Below are positions 27,558 through 37,044 of a stretch of 47,426 nt of DNA, one piece after another. Within the stretch, counting starts at the first letter, position 1. Each line of letters begins with the position of its first letter. The notes below the pieces were generated by a model, which saw only the letters and a program-made list of their open reading frames with translations, was not told where the DNA came from and did no database searches. The position numbers and the translations under genes are program-made. The stretch is from an uncultured Lachnospiraceae bacterium (GTDB lineage: Bacteria > Bacillota > Clostridia > Lachnospirales > Lachnospiraceae), in the NCBI GenBank assembly GCA_944384155.1, contig CALWSG010000039.1:1-47426 (forward strand), read 5' to 3'.

Positions 27558-28481
27558 ATGAATTTTATAAACAAGCTTGAGCGTAAGTTTGGAAAATACG
27601 CTGTATCTAATCTTATAATATATGTACTTATAGCATATGGAATAGGCTATGTAATACAGTTAGCTAATCCTTCGCTGTATTCACTTTTGGAGCTTAATCC
27701 GGAATATGTATGTCAGGGACAGATTTGGAGATTATTTACATGGGTATGTACGGTTCCACAGGATTTTGGGATATTTGTAATATTTATGTTTTTATTTTAT
27801 TACTGGATAGGGACAACCCTTGAAAGATATTGGGGAAGCTTTAGGTATAATTTGTATATGCTTTCGGGATACTTATTTATGACCCTCGGTGCCATGCTTA
27901 TTTATTTTATAACAGGGTTATTTACCGGCTTTGAGATGGCAATAAGCTTAAGCATGAGTACTTATTATATTAATCTTGCATCATTTCTTGCTTTTGCCAC
28001 ACTGTTTCCGGATGTACAGGTTTATTTTATGATGATACTGCCTATTAAAATTAAGTGGCTTGCAATAGTAGACGCAATATTTTTGGGATATGAATGTGTT
28101 TATTATCTTTCAATGCTGAGGGATTCCGATGCCATATTAGCACAGTTGATTTTCGGATATGGCATGACAGATGCAACTATGGCAGATGTGTACAGCCTTA
28201 TTTTGTCAAATGTGTTTGCCATTGTATTCTCGGTGTTAAATTTTCTAATATTTTTCTTTGCAACGAGAAATTACAAAAGAATATCTCCAAAGGAAATGCA
28301 CAGAAAGAGAGTATACAGACAGCAGACAATGAAAAGTCAGGGTATAACAAAGCATAAATGTGCCATATGCGGAAGAACGGAAAAAGATGATGAAAATCTT
28401 GTTTTCAGATTTTGTTCAAAATGTAACGGAAATTATGAATATTGTCAGGATCATTTATTTACACATGAGCACAAGAAGTAG
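27558..28481 (+). CDS. Rhomboid-like membrane protein without protease motifs
   Basis: A 307-residue protein with about six membrane helices followed by a cytoplasmic tail. The order and the WRLFTWV segment after the first helix resemble rhomboids and derlins. The catalytic GxSG of rhomboid helix 4 is not present (the region reads SLSMSTYYINLASFLAF), and I see no His in the last helices. The tail has a zinc-ribbon-like cluster: CAICGR, then FCSKCNGNYEYCQDH, then HEH. It may be an inactive rhomboid-type chaperone or scaffold. The start at 27558 follows TGGAG; an ATG at 27546 overlaps that site. Confidence 0.75.
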   Translation: MNFINKLERKFGKYAVSNLIIYVLIAYGIGYVIQLANPSLYSLLELNPEYVCQGQIWRLFTWVCTVPQDFGIFVIFMFLFYYWIGTTLERYWGSFRYNLYMLSGYLFMTLGAMLIYFITGLFTGFEMAISLSMSTYYINLASFLAFATLFPDVQVYFMMILPIKIKWLAIVDAIFLGYECVYYLSMLRDSDAILAQLIFGYGMTDATMADVYSLILSNVFAIVFSVLNFLIFFFATRNYKRISPKEMHRKRVYRQQTMKSQGITKHKCAICGRTEKDDENLVFRFCSKCNGNYEYCQDHLFTHEHKK

Positions 28482-28524
28482 TAATTAATCGTAAGTGAAA
28501 TGGAAAATAATAAATATTAAATTA

Positions 28525-28595
28525 AAATACACCCCGAAATGATATGCCCCCTGTCTATTTGACAGGGGGCATATCATTTCGGGGTGTATTTTTAT
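28525..28595. terminator. Bidirectional terminator, 31-bp perfect stem
   Basis: Bases 28525-28555 pair perfectly with 28561-28591 around a TATTT loop, with T-runs on the plus side and an A-rich (T-rich on minus) flank on the other. It separates the convergent rhomboid-like and GH51 genes. Confidence 0.92.
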
Positions 28596-28602
28596 CAGCC
28601 TT

Positions 28603-31600
28603 CTATTTAATATCAGCAATTACAGCTACAACTGAATTGGCAGGAAGTGTTATAACAGCCTCGCCGTTTTTGAATATCACATCACCTTCAACAGGAACAA
28701 TAACCTCATTGTTCTTTTCATTTATATTTGGCGTGTGGGCCGATTCCAAAGGACCGGTTACCGTAATGGTTTTTCCTGCATTCAGTACAGCGGTATCCTT
28801 GATGACAACCTTTACAGGCTTTGAATAATTATCTGCATTTACAAGCTTCATATAGATTTTGCTTTCATCCTTTGTCACTGAGCTGAATACATCTGTATTG
28901 TAAGCCTCAAGCTTGTAGTCAAGGTGCTTTGATACAAATGAACCGTCAGCAGCCTTGTAATCACAGTCAATATATTTTCCGCCTATACCGCCATAATTTA
29001 CGGTAATAATATATTCTGTATTTTCCTTAACCTCCTCAAACATTGCACTTCTTAAGTTTCCTGCACATTTGCTTGATGAAAAGTCTCCAAGGGTATATCC
29101 TTCAATACCGTTTTTAAATACCTTTAAGCCGGTTGAATTGCCGTCAAAGCCGATGGCATATTCAAGTACATTTTTGCTGTCTGCTGACATATCTGTTACA
29201 CCGGCACCTACATAGAAGCCATCTAAGCCTGCAAGTTTAATTGCATTAACCGTAATGGTATAGTTTGTCCAGTCGGGATTAATAGTATAAATACCTGTTA
29301 ATCCGCTGCCTGCCATAAGCTTAAGTCCATCAGATGTAAGTGATATTCCGCTGCTATTATTATTAATATATCTGAAGGAAGCTTCCAAATCAGCAGTATT
29401 CATTTTTGTAAAGTCATATTCTCCTAATACACTTCCGTCTGTGTTTGAAGTGATTTTTGCAGATTTAATTAAAATATCAGCATTTCCCGTTGCAATTTCA
29501 ATACCGCCTCTTGGTATTAAAGCTGTTTCCTGTCCGTTTTCATATGTTGTAAATGAAGTAGAAAGAGCATTTTTTCCTATATATTTAGCAAATAGCTGCT
29601 GTACATAGTATGTTGGGGTATGCCAAACCGTCTCATCATCAAACCATATACAGTCAGGAGTCCAACGGTATGTTCCGTCTGTTAATACCTTATTAAAGAG
29701 TGGAGCTGTAGCAGCAAGTCTTACTACATCAGAGTTATTTTCAAAACCAGTCATAACTGCAGCCTCTGCCACGGCGCCTGCAAGGGTATTTTTATCAGAT
29801 GAAGCGTATTCTCCCACAAATACCTTTGATACCTTGTCCTCATTTATTGAACCGTCTTCATTGTATTCTCTGTAATAATAGTTGTAACGGTCAACATTAT
29901 TTAATAAGTAATTGTTTGGTCTGTAGTAATGCTCATCAGCAATAGTATCAAGATAATCAGATTTATAGCTGTACCATGAAACCTCTTCTGTATAGCTTTT
30001 CTCTCCGTCTGTAAATGCAACGGTTTCCGTACCCTTATTATCTCCTGCGAGAAATTTCCAGCCGTATTTGTATGCATCATCATCTGCCTGTGCACCTACA
30101 GTGGATACTATTGTTAACTTATATCCCGGATAATTTTTCTTTACATACTCCATAATTGCCTCATAGAAGGCTTCGAAGTTAGCCATAAACTTTGGCTCCC
30201 AGTTTTCATTTCCAACACCAAGGTAATGTAAATCGAAAGGAGCTTCATGTCCCATAGCTTTACGAAGGGCAGCCCACTCATTGCCTTCAAAATCTGTGCT
30301 TATGGCAAAGTCAATTAAATCAGTAAAGTTCTTTATATATTTATCACGAAGGGTTCCTCCTGCAGCGTTGGCATAGTTTGAACGTGCCTGACATAAGACA
30401 CCGCATGCCATAACAGGAAGAGGAGTGGCATTTAAATCCTCAGCCAACTGGAAGTATTCCATATAGCCAAGTCCCATAGTCATCATGTAACCCCATACAT
30501 TAAAGTTTTCCTTACGAACCTCAATATCTCCAACGGAATCCTTCCAGTCATATACATTTTCCCATATGTATGAGCCCTCTGATATACAGCCGCCAGGGAA
30601 GCGAAGAAATGTAGGATGAAGACCGGCTAATGATTCAACTAAGTCACGTCTTAATCTATAGTTAGGATTTCCAAGATAATTCTTATGTGCTGTTTCTGAT
30701 AAGCTTTCTTCAGATGAACCCCATACATTTTCAGGGAACAGAGATACCATATCTATAGACATGGTTCCTGCAAATGTGAGTTTAAGCTGTGCAAGACCTG
30801 TCTTAGTTCCTGTTATTGTAATTTTATTTTCTTTTCCGTACTTTTTCCATGTATTTCCTGAGACTTCAATAAAAGCCTCTGTGGAAACAGGAGAGCAATT
30901 TTCATCTGTAAGCTGTATGGTTAAGGAGCTGTTGTTTTCAGACTTAGCCCACACTGTAAAATCGTATTTTTCTCCTTCCTTTATATACATAGAACAGTAA
31001 TTGTTTGAATCACAGAAGCCTCTGTTATATATAACGGCACCGTCAGCAACCTCTACATAGCAGTTGTTTACGTCAGCCTTATCAGCTATGTTGAAATGCT
31101 GGTTTAGACCTCCCTCATATTTTGGAGTCATTTTATCCGTATCTCCAAACCATGCAAAAAGAGGATTTCTGTTGCGGCCTTCAGATTTTCCGTTTTCACC
31201 GGAACGGTGGTCATACACATTAAATGAAAATGCTTCAAAGGAACGGTTCTGTATTAATTCAGCATATATACCGCCGTCAGCAGCATTGTTAATATCCTCA
31301 TAGAATAAGCCCCAAAGGGTATCGCTTATTTTAACTGTTTCGTCATTTCCGTTTACTGTAAGTGTATAAGGAGGAACCTCCTTTGGCAGAACAGTCATGT
31401 TGTAGGATTTAGATGCACTTATATTTCCCTTTGAAACAGTTGCGGTTAAATTGACTGCATTTGCCTTGGCGACTGCCTGAAGTTTTCCATTGTCTGACAA
31501 AGCAGCAGTGTTATCAGAGGACCAGCTTACAGATACTTTATCACCCATAAGTGATGAAGGAAGGGAGATATCTGAGACTGCTATCCTTGGAAGAGATGGA

Positions 31601-32346
31601 AGATACTTGTCCACTGCAAGGGATATAATATCTTCGTCTGTGAGAGATTCGCACATAAGCTCAATAATCTCATCCTCATTTAACACGTCACTGTAAAATC
31701 TCATGTCTGAGATTGCACCTGTAAAATCTGCATCAGCATCATACTGGGAAAGACCAATGTAATTGTTTACATAATTTGCAGGGTCTTTAAAGGTTTCAAA
31801 GAACTGGCGGAGCTTTCCGTAGTTACCGCTTGATGTCTGGCTTATAGAGCCGTCATTTGCTATCTCGCCGTTTACATACATAATAGGACCGGCAGAGCTT
31901 AATGTTCCTCCCTTTGTTCCGGAAATTGTAAATGCAATATGCATCCACTGACCTTCCGGCTGTCCCTTTGCAGGGTCGGCAGCCAGGTCATTTCCTGCAA
32001 AGCACACACCTCTTAAGTTTCTTGTAAGGAAAATATAAGGTCCTCTCGGACCTTTTCCAAGGTCAATAATTCTTTCCCACACTCCATTGCCCTTTGACAG
32101 ATTAATCCATGCAGTCATTGTAAAGCCGGCATTGTCTGAAATATTGGACAAAAGGTTTTCAGGAAGCTTTATGTATGAAGTACCGTGAGCACCGCCTGCA
32201 AAGCTTGCAGCCATTCTTCCGTCAATTTCCTTAATAACAGGAGGAGTTGTGCCTGAAGGGGTACCGTTCATGTTATTGCCAGAGTAGTCTTTCCCAACCT
32301 CAGCGGGGTCGATGAATTTGTAATGAGCAATTAATTTTTTTTCCAT
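28603..32346 (-). CDS. GH51 alpha-L-arabinofuranosidase with LamG and Ig-like modules
   Basis: A 1247-residue modular enzyme. Residues 1-225 form a LamG/concanavalin-like domain (AHYKFIDPAEVGKDYSGNNM). Residues 232-322 are an atrophied bacterial Ig-like domain (ISLPSSLMGDKVSVSWSSDN). The GH51 barrel follows from about 330, starting ISDTLWGLFYEDINNAADGG, with acid/base E714 in GVGNENW and nucleophile E846 in VFVGEYASS. A second beta-sandwich sits inside the C-terminal part (about 985-1130). It should release arabinofuranose from arabinan or arabinoxylan. There is no signal peptide, so it is predicted cytoplasmic, which is unusual with a LamG module. AAGGAG precedes the start. The gene is single and convergent with 27558. 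Confidence 0.85.
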   Translation of the reverse strand: MEKKLIAHYKFIDPAEVGKDYSGNNMNGTPSGTTPPVIKEIDGRMAASFAGGAHGTSYIKLPENLLSNISDNAGFTMTAWINLSKGNGVWERIIDLGKGPRGPYIFLTRNLRGVCFAGNDLAADPAKGQPEGQWMHIAFTISGTKGGTLSSAGPIMYVNGEIANDGSISQTSSGNYGKLRQFFETFKDPANYVNNYIGLSQYDADADFTGAISDMRFYSDVLNEDEIIELMCESLTDEDIISLAVDKYLPSLPRIAVSDISLPSSLMGDKVSVSWSSDNTAALSDNGKLQAVAKANAVNLTATVSKGNISASKSYNMTVLPKEVPPYTLTVNGNDETVKISDTLWGLFYEDINNAADGGIYAELIQNRSFEAFSFNVYDHRSGENGKSEGRNRNPLFAWFGDTDKMTPKYEGGLNQHFNIADKADVNNCYVEVADGAVIYNRGFCDSNNYCSMYIKEGEKYDFTVWAKSENNSSLTIQLTDENCSPVSTEAFIEVSGNTWKKYGKENKITITGTKTGLAQLKLTFAGTMSIDMVSLFPENVWGSSEESLSETAHKNYLGNPNYRLRRDLVESLAGLHPTFLRFPGGCISEGSYIWENVYDWKDSVGDIEVRKENFNVWGYMMTMGLGYMEYFQLAEDLNATPLPVMACGVLCQARSNYANAAGGTLRDKYIKNFTDLIDFAISTDFEGNEWAALRKAMGHEAPFDLHYLGVGNENWEPKFMANFEAFYEAIMEYVKKNYPGYKLTIVSTVGAQADDDAYKYGWKFLAGDNKGTETVAFTDGEKSYTEEVSWYSYKSDYLDTIADEHYYRPNNYLLNNVDRYNYYYREYNEDGSINEDKVSKVFVGEYASSDKNTLAGAVAEAAVMTGFENNSDVVRLAATAPLFNKVLTDGTYRWTPDCIWFDDETVWHTPTYYVQQLFAKYIGKNALSTSFTTYENGQETALIPRGGIEIATGNADILIKSAKITSNTDGSVLGEYDFTKMNTADLEASFRYINNNSSGISLTSDGLKLMAGSGLTGIYTINPDWTNYTITVNAIKLAGLDGFYVGAGVTDMSADSKNVLEYAIGFDGNSTGLKVFKNGIEGYTLGDFSSSKCAGNLRSAMFEEVKENTEYIITVNYGGIGGKYIDCDYKAADGSFVSKHLDYKLEAYNTDVFSSVTKDESKIYMKLVNADNYSKPVKVVIKDTAVLNAGKTITVTGPLESAHTPNINEKNNEVIVPVEGDVIFKNGEAVITLPANSVVAVIADIK

Positions 32347-32499
32347 TATTTAGTAAATTCTCCTTTATTTTTACTGTTGTTTTAGGTGATTTATAAATGT
32401 TACCTAAGTTCTTTCATTTTACAATATATAGGAAATTAAAGCAATAGAAATATTGTGATAGAAAGAATTGATTTTTTTTAACATTTAACCTGAAATTTA

Positions 32500-32528
32500 T
32501 TGAAATAAACATTATGATATGATATTCT
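32500..32528 (+). promoter_or_regulatory. Sigma-A promoter of the polyamine cluster
   Basis: TTGAAA (32500-32505), a 17-base spacer and TATTCT (32523-32528). The leader from about 32535 starts with a hairpin (TAAG-c-GGTGA, 32536-32545, with TCGCC-t-CTTA, 32556-32565). Confidence 0.45.
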
Positions 32529-32592
32529 TAATACTTAAGCGGTGAGAAAAAATTATCGCCTCTTATTATTACTTTGAAAAGAAAGAAGGTTG

Positions 32593-33402
32593 ATGTTAGG
32601 GTTGGAAAACAAACTCACATTGTATGGATTTAACAATCTTACTAAAACACTGAGCTTTAGCATATACGATGTGTGCTACGCAAAAAGCGAAAGGGCACAA
32701 AAGGACTATATAGGTTATATAGATGAGCAGTATAATTCTGAAAGATTAACGGCAATACTCTGCAACGTAACCCAGATGATAGGAGCCCACATATTAAATA
32801 TATCCAAGCAGGACTATGAGCCTCAGGGGGCTTCGGTCAATGTGCTTATAGCGGAGGACAACCTTCCTGAAGAGATAGATGTTTCCTGCAACAGAGGACA
32901 GTATTCGGCTACAATGAAGGACTTTGTACATGCACATCTTGACAAGAGCCATGTTACAGTACACACCTTTCCCGAATATCATCCGGATAATGCCATATCA
33001 ACCTTCAGGGTAGATATAGATGTGGCAACCTGCGGTGAAATATCACCTCTTAATGCCCTTAATTACCTTATAGGAAGTTTTGACTCGGACATCATCACCA
33101 TAGATTACAGAGTAAGGGGATTTACGAGAGATGTATCAGGAAAGAAGTTTTTTATAGACCATGATATTACCTCAATACAAAATTATATAGATGAAAAGAC
33201 AATGAAAAAATATGATGCCATTGATGTAAATGTATATCAGTCAAATATTTTTCATACAAAAATGCTTATAAAGGACATTGATTTACAGAATTATCTTTTT
33301 AATACAGATGTATATGAGCTTCCTCCCCAGACAAGACTGGAGATAAGCGACAGACTGCGTAAGGAAATGATAGAAATTTTCAGCGGTATGAATATATATT
33401 AG
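32593..33402 (+). CDS. speD: S-adenosylmethionine decarboxylase, Escherichia coli type
   Basis: A 269-residue pyruvoyl enzyme that makes decarboxylated SAM, the aminopropyl donor. The self-cleavage site is Ser119 in [16 protein letters not shown]. The length and the [20 protein letters not shown] segment match the long enterobacterial form rather than the short Bacillus form. The start is taken as ATG at 32593 close to AAGAAGG; a TTG at 32602 is possible. It is the first gene of the polyamine cluster, and the next gene starts within 45 bases. Confidence 0.93.
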   Translation: MLGLENKLTLYGFNNLTKTLSFSIYDVCYAKSERAQKDYIGYIDEQYNSERLTAILCNVTQMIGAHILNISKQDYEPQGASVNVLIAEDNLPEEIDVSCNRGQYSATMKDFVHAHLDKSHVTVHTFPEYHPDNAISTFRVDIDVATCGEISPLNALNYLIGSFDSDIITIDYRVRGFTRDVSGKKFFIDHDITSIQNYIDEKTMKKYDAIDVNVYQSNIFHTKMLIKDIDLQNYLFNTDVYELPPQTRLEISDRLRKEMIEIFSGMNIY

Positions 33403-33444
33403 GACATGCTGAAAGCTTTAGTCAGCGGGAAGGAGTACTGCCAT

Positions 33445-34893
33445 ATGAAGGAATATACACAGAAAGATGCCCCTTTATATGAGGCTATGATAAATCAAAG
33501 AGAAAACCCAATAGTACATCTGGATGTACCGGGACACAAGGGCGGACGCGGAAATAAAGAGCTTAGGGATTTTATTGGAAAAGAGTGTATGCGGATGGAT
33601 GTAAATTCCATGAAGGCTCTTGATAATCTGTGTCACCCTATATCAGTAATTAAAAAAGCGCAGGAATTGGCAGCACAGGCTTTCGGAGCAAAGGAAGCCT
33701 TTTTTGTGGTAAACGGGACAACGGCGGCGGTGCAGTATATGATTATGACTGCCTGCAAGGACGGTGATAAAATCATAATGCCGAGAAATGTTCACAGAAG
33801 TGCCATTAATGCCCTTGTAGTTACAGGTGCAATACCTGTATATGTTAATCCGGGAACAAACAAGAAGTTAGGTATCCCCCTTGGAATGAGTGTGGAGGAT
33901 GTAAAAAAGGCAATGGATGAAAATCCTGATGCAAAGGCAGTTCTTGTGAATAATCCCACATATTACGGTATATGCTCTAATTTAGAAGAGATAGTAAAGC
34001 TTGCTCATAAGAGGAATATGATGGTGTTAGTGGACGAGGCACATGGAACACATTTTTATTTTGGTGAGAATATGCCGCCTTCAGCAATGTCAGCAGGGGC
34101 GGACATGGCAGCAGTCAGCCTTCACAAAACAGGAGGTTCCCTTACACAAAGCTCCCTTTTGCTTATAGGTGAAAATGTAAACGGAGGGTATGTTCATCAG
34201 ATTATAAACCTGACCCAGACTACCTCGGCTTCATATCTTTTAATGGTATCATTGGATCTTGCAAGAAAAAACCTGTATTTAAACGGCAGGGAAATGTTTA
34301 AAAAGACTGTAGATTATGCAGATTATGCAAGGGAAGAGATAAATAAGCTTGGAGGATATTATGCATACGGTGAGGAGCTTATAAACGGCAATGATATATA
34401 TGATTTTGACAGGACAAAGCTTTCTGTACACACTCTTGATATAGGTCTGGCAGGTATAGAGGTATATGACCTTTTAAGAGACGATTACGGAATACAAATA
34501 GAGCTTGGGGACCTTGGAAATATACTGGCAATAGTATCGGCAGGAGACAGGGAGCTTGAGATAGAGCGGTTTATCTCCGCATTATCAGAAATAAAAAGAC
34601 TTCACGGAAAGAAGCCTACAGGTCTTTTTGACCATGAATATATTAATCCTACAGTAATAGCATCACCAAAGGTTGCATTTTACAGTGAAAAGGAAAAGCT
34701 TCCAATAAACGAAAGCAGCGGTCATGTATGTACGGAATTTGTTATGTGCTATCCTCCCGGAATACCTATTTTGGCACCGGGAGAGATGATTACAGATGAA
34801 ATTGTTGAATACATAAGATATGCAAAAGAAAAGGGATGTTCTCTTACGGGAACGGAGGATTTAAAAATAGAAAATATTAATGTGTTAAAGTAG
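33445..34893 (+). CDS. Orn/Lys/Arg decarboxylase, fold-type I PLP enzyme
   Basis: A 482-residue decarboxylase of the bacterial SpeA/Cad family. HLDVPGHKGG and AFFVVNGTTAAVQ are family signatures; the PLP lysine lies in SLHKTGGSLTQSS. It lacks the N-terminal wing domain of the large inducible enterobacterial enzymes. By position it should give the diamine substrate: putrescine from ornithine, or agmatine from arginine. Residues that fix the substrate cannot be read by eye, and no agmatine-processing gene is nearby. The start at 33445 follows AAGGAG; an ATG at 33406 overlaps the end of the upstream gene unit. Confidence 0.88.
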   Translation: MKEYTQKDAPLYEAMINQRENPIVHLDVPGHKGGRGNKELRDFIGKECMRMDVNSMKALDNLCHPISVIKKAQELAAQAFGAKEAFFVVNGTTAAVQYMIMTACKDGDKIIMPRNVHRSAINALVVTGAIPVYVNPGTNKKLGIPLGMSVEDVKKAMDENPDAKAVLVNNPTYYGICSNLEEIVKLAHKRNMMVLVDEAHGTHFYFGENMPPSAMSAGADMAAVSLHKTGGSLTQSSLLLIGENVNGGYVHQIINLTQTTSASYLLMVSLDLARKNLYLNGREMFKKTVDYADYAREEINKLGGYYAYGEELINGNDIYDFDRTKLSVHTLDIGLAGIEVYDLLRDDYGIQIELGDLGNILAIVSAGDRELEIERFISALSEIKRLHGKKPTGLFDHEYINPTVIASPKVAFYSEKEKLPINESSGHVCTEFVMCYPPGIPILAPGEMITDEIVEYIRYAKEKGCSLTGTEDLKIENINVLK

Positions 34894-34916
34894 GAAATGA
34901 AAGGAGGCTGTTGTAT

Positions 34917-35762
34917 ATGGAGCTATGGTTTACTGAAAATCATACGGACAATGTAAAATTTTCCATAAAGATAAATAGGCAGTTAGTGTCAAAAGAAAGC
35001 AGATATCAGAGAATAGATGTGTTTGACACATATGAGTTCGGAAGAATACTTACACTTGACGGGTTTCTTATGCTTACGGAAAAAGACGAATTTATATACC
35101 ATGAAATGATTACTCATGTTCCAATGGCGGTTAATCCTGATATAAAAAGGGTACTTGTAATAGGTGCAGGTGACGGAGGTACTGTAAGAGAGCTTGTAAG
35201 ATATAAAACTATTGAGCATATAGATATGGTTGAGATAGATAAAGAAGTGGTGGAGGTTTCACAGGAGTATCTGCCATTTACTGCATCAGGTCTTAGTGAT
35301 TCAAGGGTAAATATCCACTATGCAGACGGATTAAAGTTTGTAAGAAGCAGGGAAAACGAATATGATTTAATTATAGTTGATTCCACAGATCCGTTCGGAC
35401 CGGGGGAAAGCCTTTTTACAAGGGAGTTTTACGGTAATTGCTATAAGGCACTTACAGATAATGGAATACTTATAAACCAGCATGAAAGTCCTTACTATAA
35501 TCAGGATGCAAAGGCTATGAAAAATGCACACGGAAGAATAAAATCATCATTTCCCGTGGCAATGGTATATCAGATGCATATACCAACATATCCTTCAGGA
35601 CACTGGCTTTTTGGATTTGCGTCAAAGGGAATTCAGCCTGTGAAAGATGTTGATTTTGACAGATGGAACAGCCTTTTAATAAATACGAAATATTATAACA
35701 CGGACATTCATAAGGGAGCATTTTTACTTCCTAATTATGTAAAGAAAATGCTAAATGAATAA
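34917..35762 (+). CDS. speE: Spermidine synthase (aminopropyltransferase)
   Basis: A 281-residue enzyme transferring the aminopropyl group from decarboxylated SAM to a diamine. The Rossmann motif VLVIGAGDGGTVREL and the catalytic IIVDSTDPFGPGESL are intact. The ATG at 34917 lies 9 bases after AAAGGAGG; a TTG at 34911 is less likely. It lies between the decarboxylase and the carboxyspermidine dehydrogenase. The acceptor (putrescine, agmatine or spermidine) is not certain. Confidence 0.93.
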   Translation: MELWFTENHTDNVKFSIKINRQLVSKESRYQRIDVFDTYEFGRILTLDGFLMLTEKDEFIYHEMITHVPMAVNPDIKRVLVIGAGDGGTVRELVRYKTIEHIDMVEIDKEVVEVSQEYLPFTASGLSDSRVNIHYADGLKFVRSRENEYDLIIVDSTDPFGPGESLFTREFYGNCYKALTDNGILINQHESPYYNQDAKAMKNAHGRIKSSFPVAMVYQMHIPTYPSGHWLFGFASKGIQPVKDVDFDRWNSLLINTKYYNTDIHKGAFLLPNYVKKMLNE

Positions 35763-35796
35763 CAGAAATTATTATTAAAGAAAGGATTAAAATAAA

Positions 35797-36996
35797 ATGG
35801 GAAGAGCATTAATAATCGGAGCAGGCGGAGTAGCAAGCGTGGTTGTACACAAGTGCTGTCAGAACAGTGATGTTTTTGAAGAAATCTGCATAGCCAGCAG
35901 AACAAAGTCTAAGTGTGATGCATTAAAGGATAAGCTTGACGGAGGAAAGACGAAGATAACTACTGCAAGAGTAGACGCAGACAGTGTCGATGAGCTTGTA
36001 AAGCTGATAAATGATTATAAGCCTGACATTGTTATAAATGTGGCATTGCCATATCAGGATTTAACTATTATGGATGCCTGTCTTGAGACAAAGACAAATT
36101 ATCTTGATACTGCAAATTATGAGCCTTTGGATACTGCAAAGTTTGAGTATAAGTGGCAGTGGGCATACAGAGAAAGATTTGAAAAGGCCGGGATAACGGC
36201 AATTCTTGGAAGCGGCTTTGACCCGGGAGTTACGGGAGTGTTTTCAGCATATGCAATGAAGCACCATTTTGACGAGATAAATTATATTGATATACTTGAC
36301 TGTAACGGAGGGGACCACGGATATCCTTTTGCAACAAACTTTAATCCTGAAATAAATATAAGAGAGGTAAGTGCAAAGGGAAGCTACTGGGAAAACGGCA
36401 GGTGGATAGAGACAGAGCCTATGGAAATAAAGAGAGAGTATGATTTTGAGGGCGTTGGAAAGAAAGATATGTATCTTCTTCACCATGAGGAGCTGGAATC
36501 ATTAGGAATTAATATTAAGGGAATAAAGAGAATACGTTTCTTTATGACATTTGGACAAAGCTATCTTACACATCTTAAATGTCTTGAAAACGTGGGAATG
36601 ACATCTATAGAGCCTATAGAATTTGAGGGCAAAAAGATAGTACCGCTGCAATTTTTAAAGGCAGTGCTTCCTGACCCTGTATCACTGGGACCAAGAACAG
36701 TTGGAAAGACAAATATAGGCTGCATTTTCCAGGGCAAAAAAGACGGAAAGGATAAGACTTATTATCCGTATAACGTGTGCGACCATCAGGAATGCTATAA
36801 AGAGGTAGGCTCACAGGCAATTTCCTATACTACGGGAGTGCCTGCAATGATAGGAGCAATGATGGTTATGACAGGAAAATGGAATAAGCCGGGTGTGTAC
36901 AATGTGGAGGAGCTTGATCCGGATCCGTTTATGGAGGCATTAAATAAGTGGGGGCTCCCGTGGAAGGAAAGCTTTAATCCTGTGCTTGTTGACTAA
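35797..36996 (+). CDS. Carboxynorspermidine/carboxyspermidine dehydrogenase
   Basis: A 399-residue LYS1/saccharopine dehydrogenase-type reductase. The NAD(P) motif GRALIIGAGGVASVVVHKC is at the N-terminus, followed by NVALPYQDLTIMDACLET and GSGFDPGVTGVFSAYA. In Vibrio and Campylobacter this enzyme condenses a diamine with aspartate semialdehyde and reduces the imine. The decarboxylase of the same route lies at 38545. AAAGGA precedes the ATG, 34 bases after speE. Confidence 0.9.
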   Translation: MGRALIIGAGGVASVVVHKCCQNSDVFEEICIASRTKSKCDALKDKLDGGKTKITTARVDADSVDELVKLINDYKPDIVINVALPYQDLTIMDACLETKTNYLDTANYEPLDTAKFEYKWQWAYRERFEKAGITAILGSGFDPGVTGVFSAYAMKHHFDEINYIDILDCNGGDHGYPFATNFNPEINIREVSAKGSYWENGRWIETEPMEIKREYDFEGVGKKDMYLLHHEELESLGINIKGIKRIRFFMTFGQSYLTHLKCLENVGMTSIEPIEFEGKKIVPLQFLKAVLPDPVSLGPRTVGKTNIGCIFQGKKDGKDKTYYPYNVCDHQECYKEVGSQAISYTTGVPAMIGAMMVMTGKWNKPGVYNVEELDPDPFMEALNKWGLPWKESFNPVLVD

Positions 36997-37044
36997 TAAA
37001 ATTTAAGGCTTTTTAAGATAAATCACTTTGGAATGGAGATTAAT

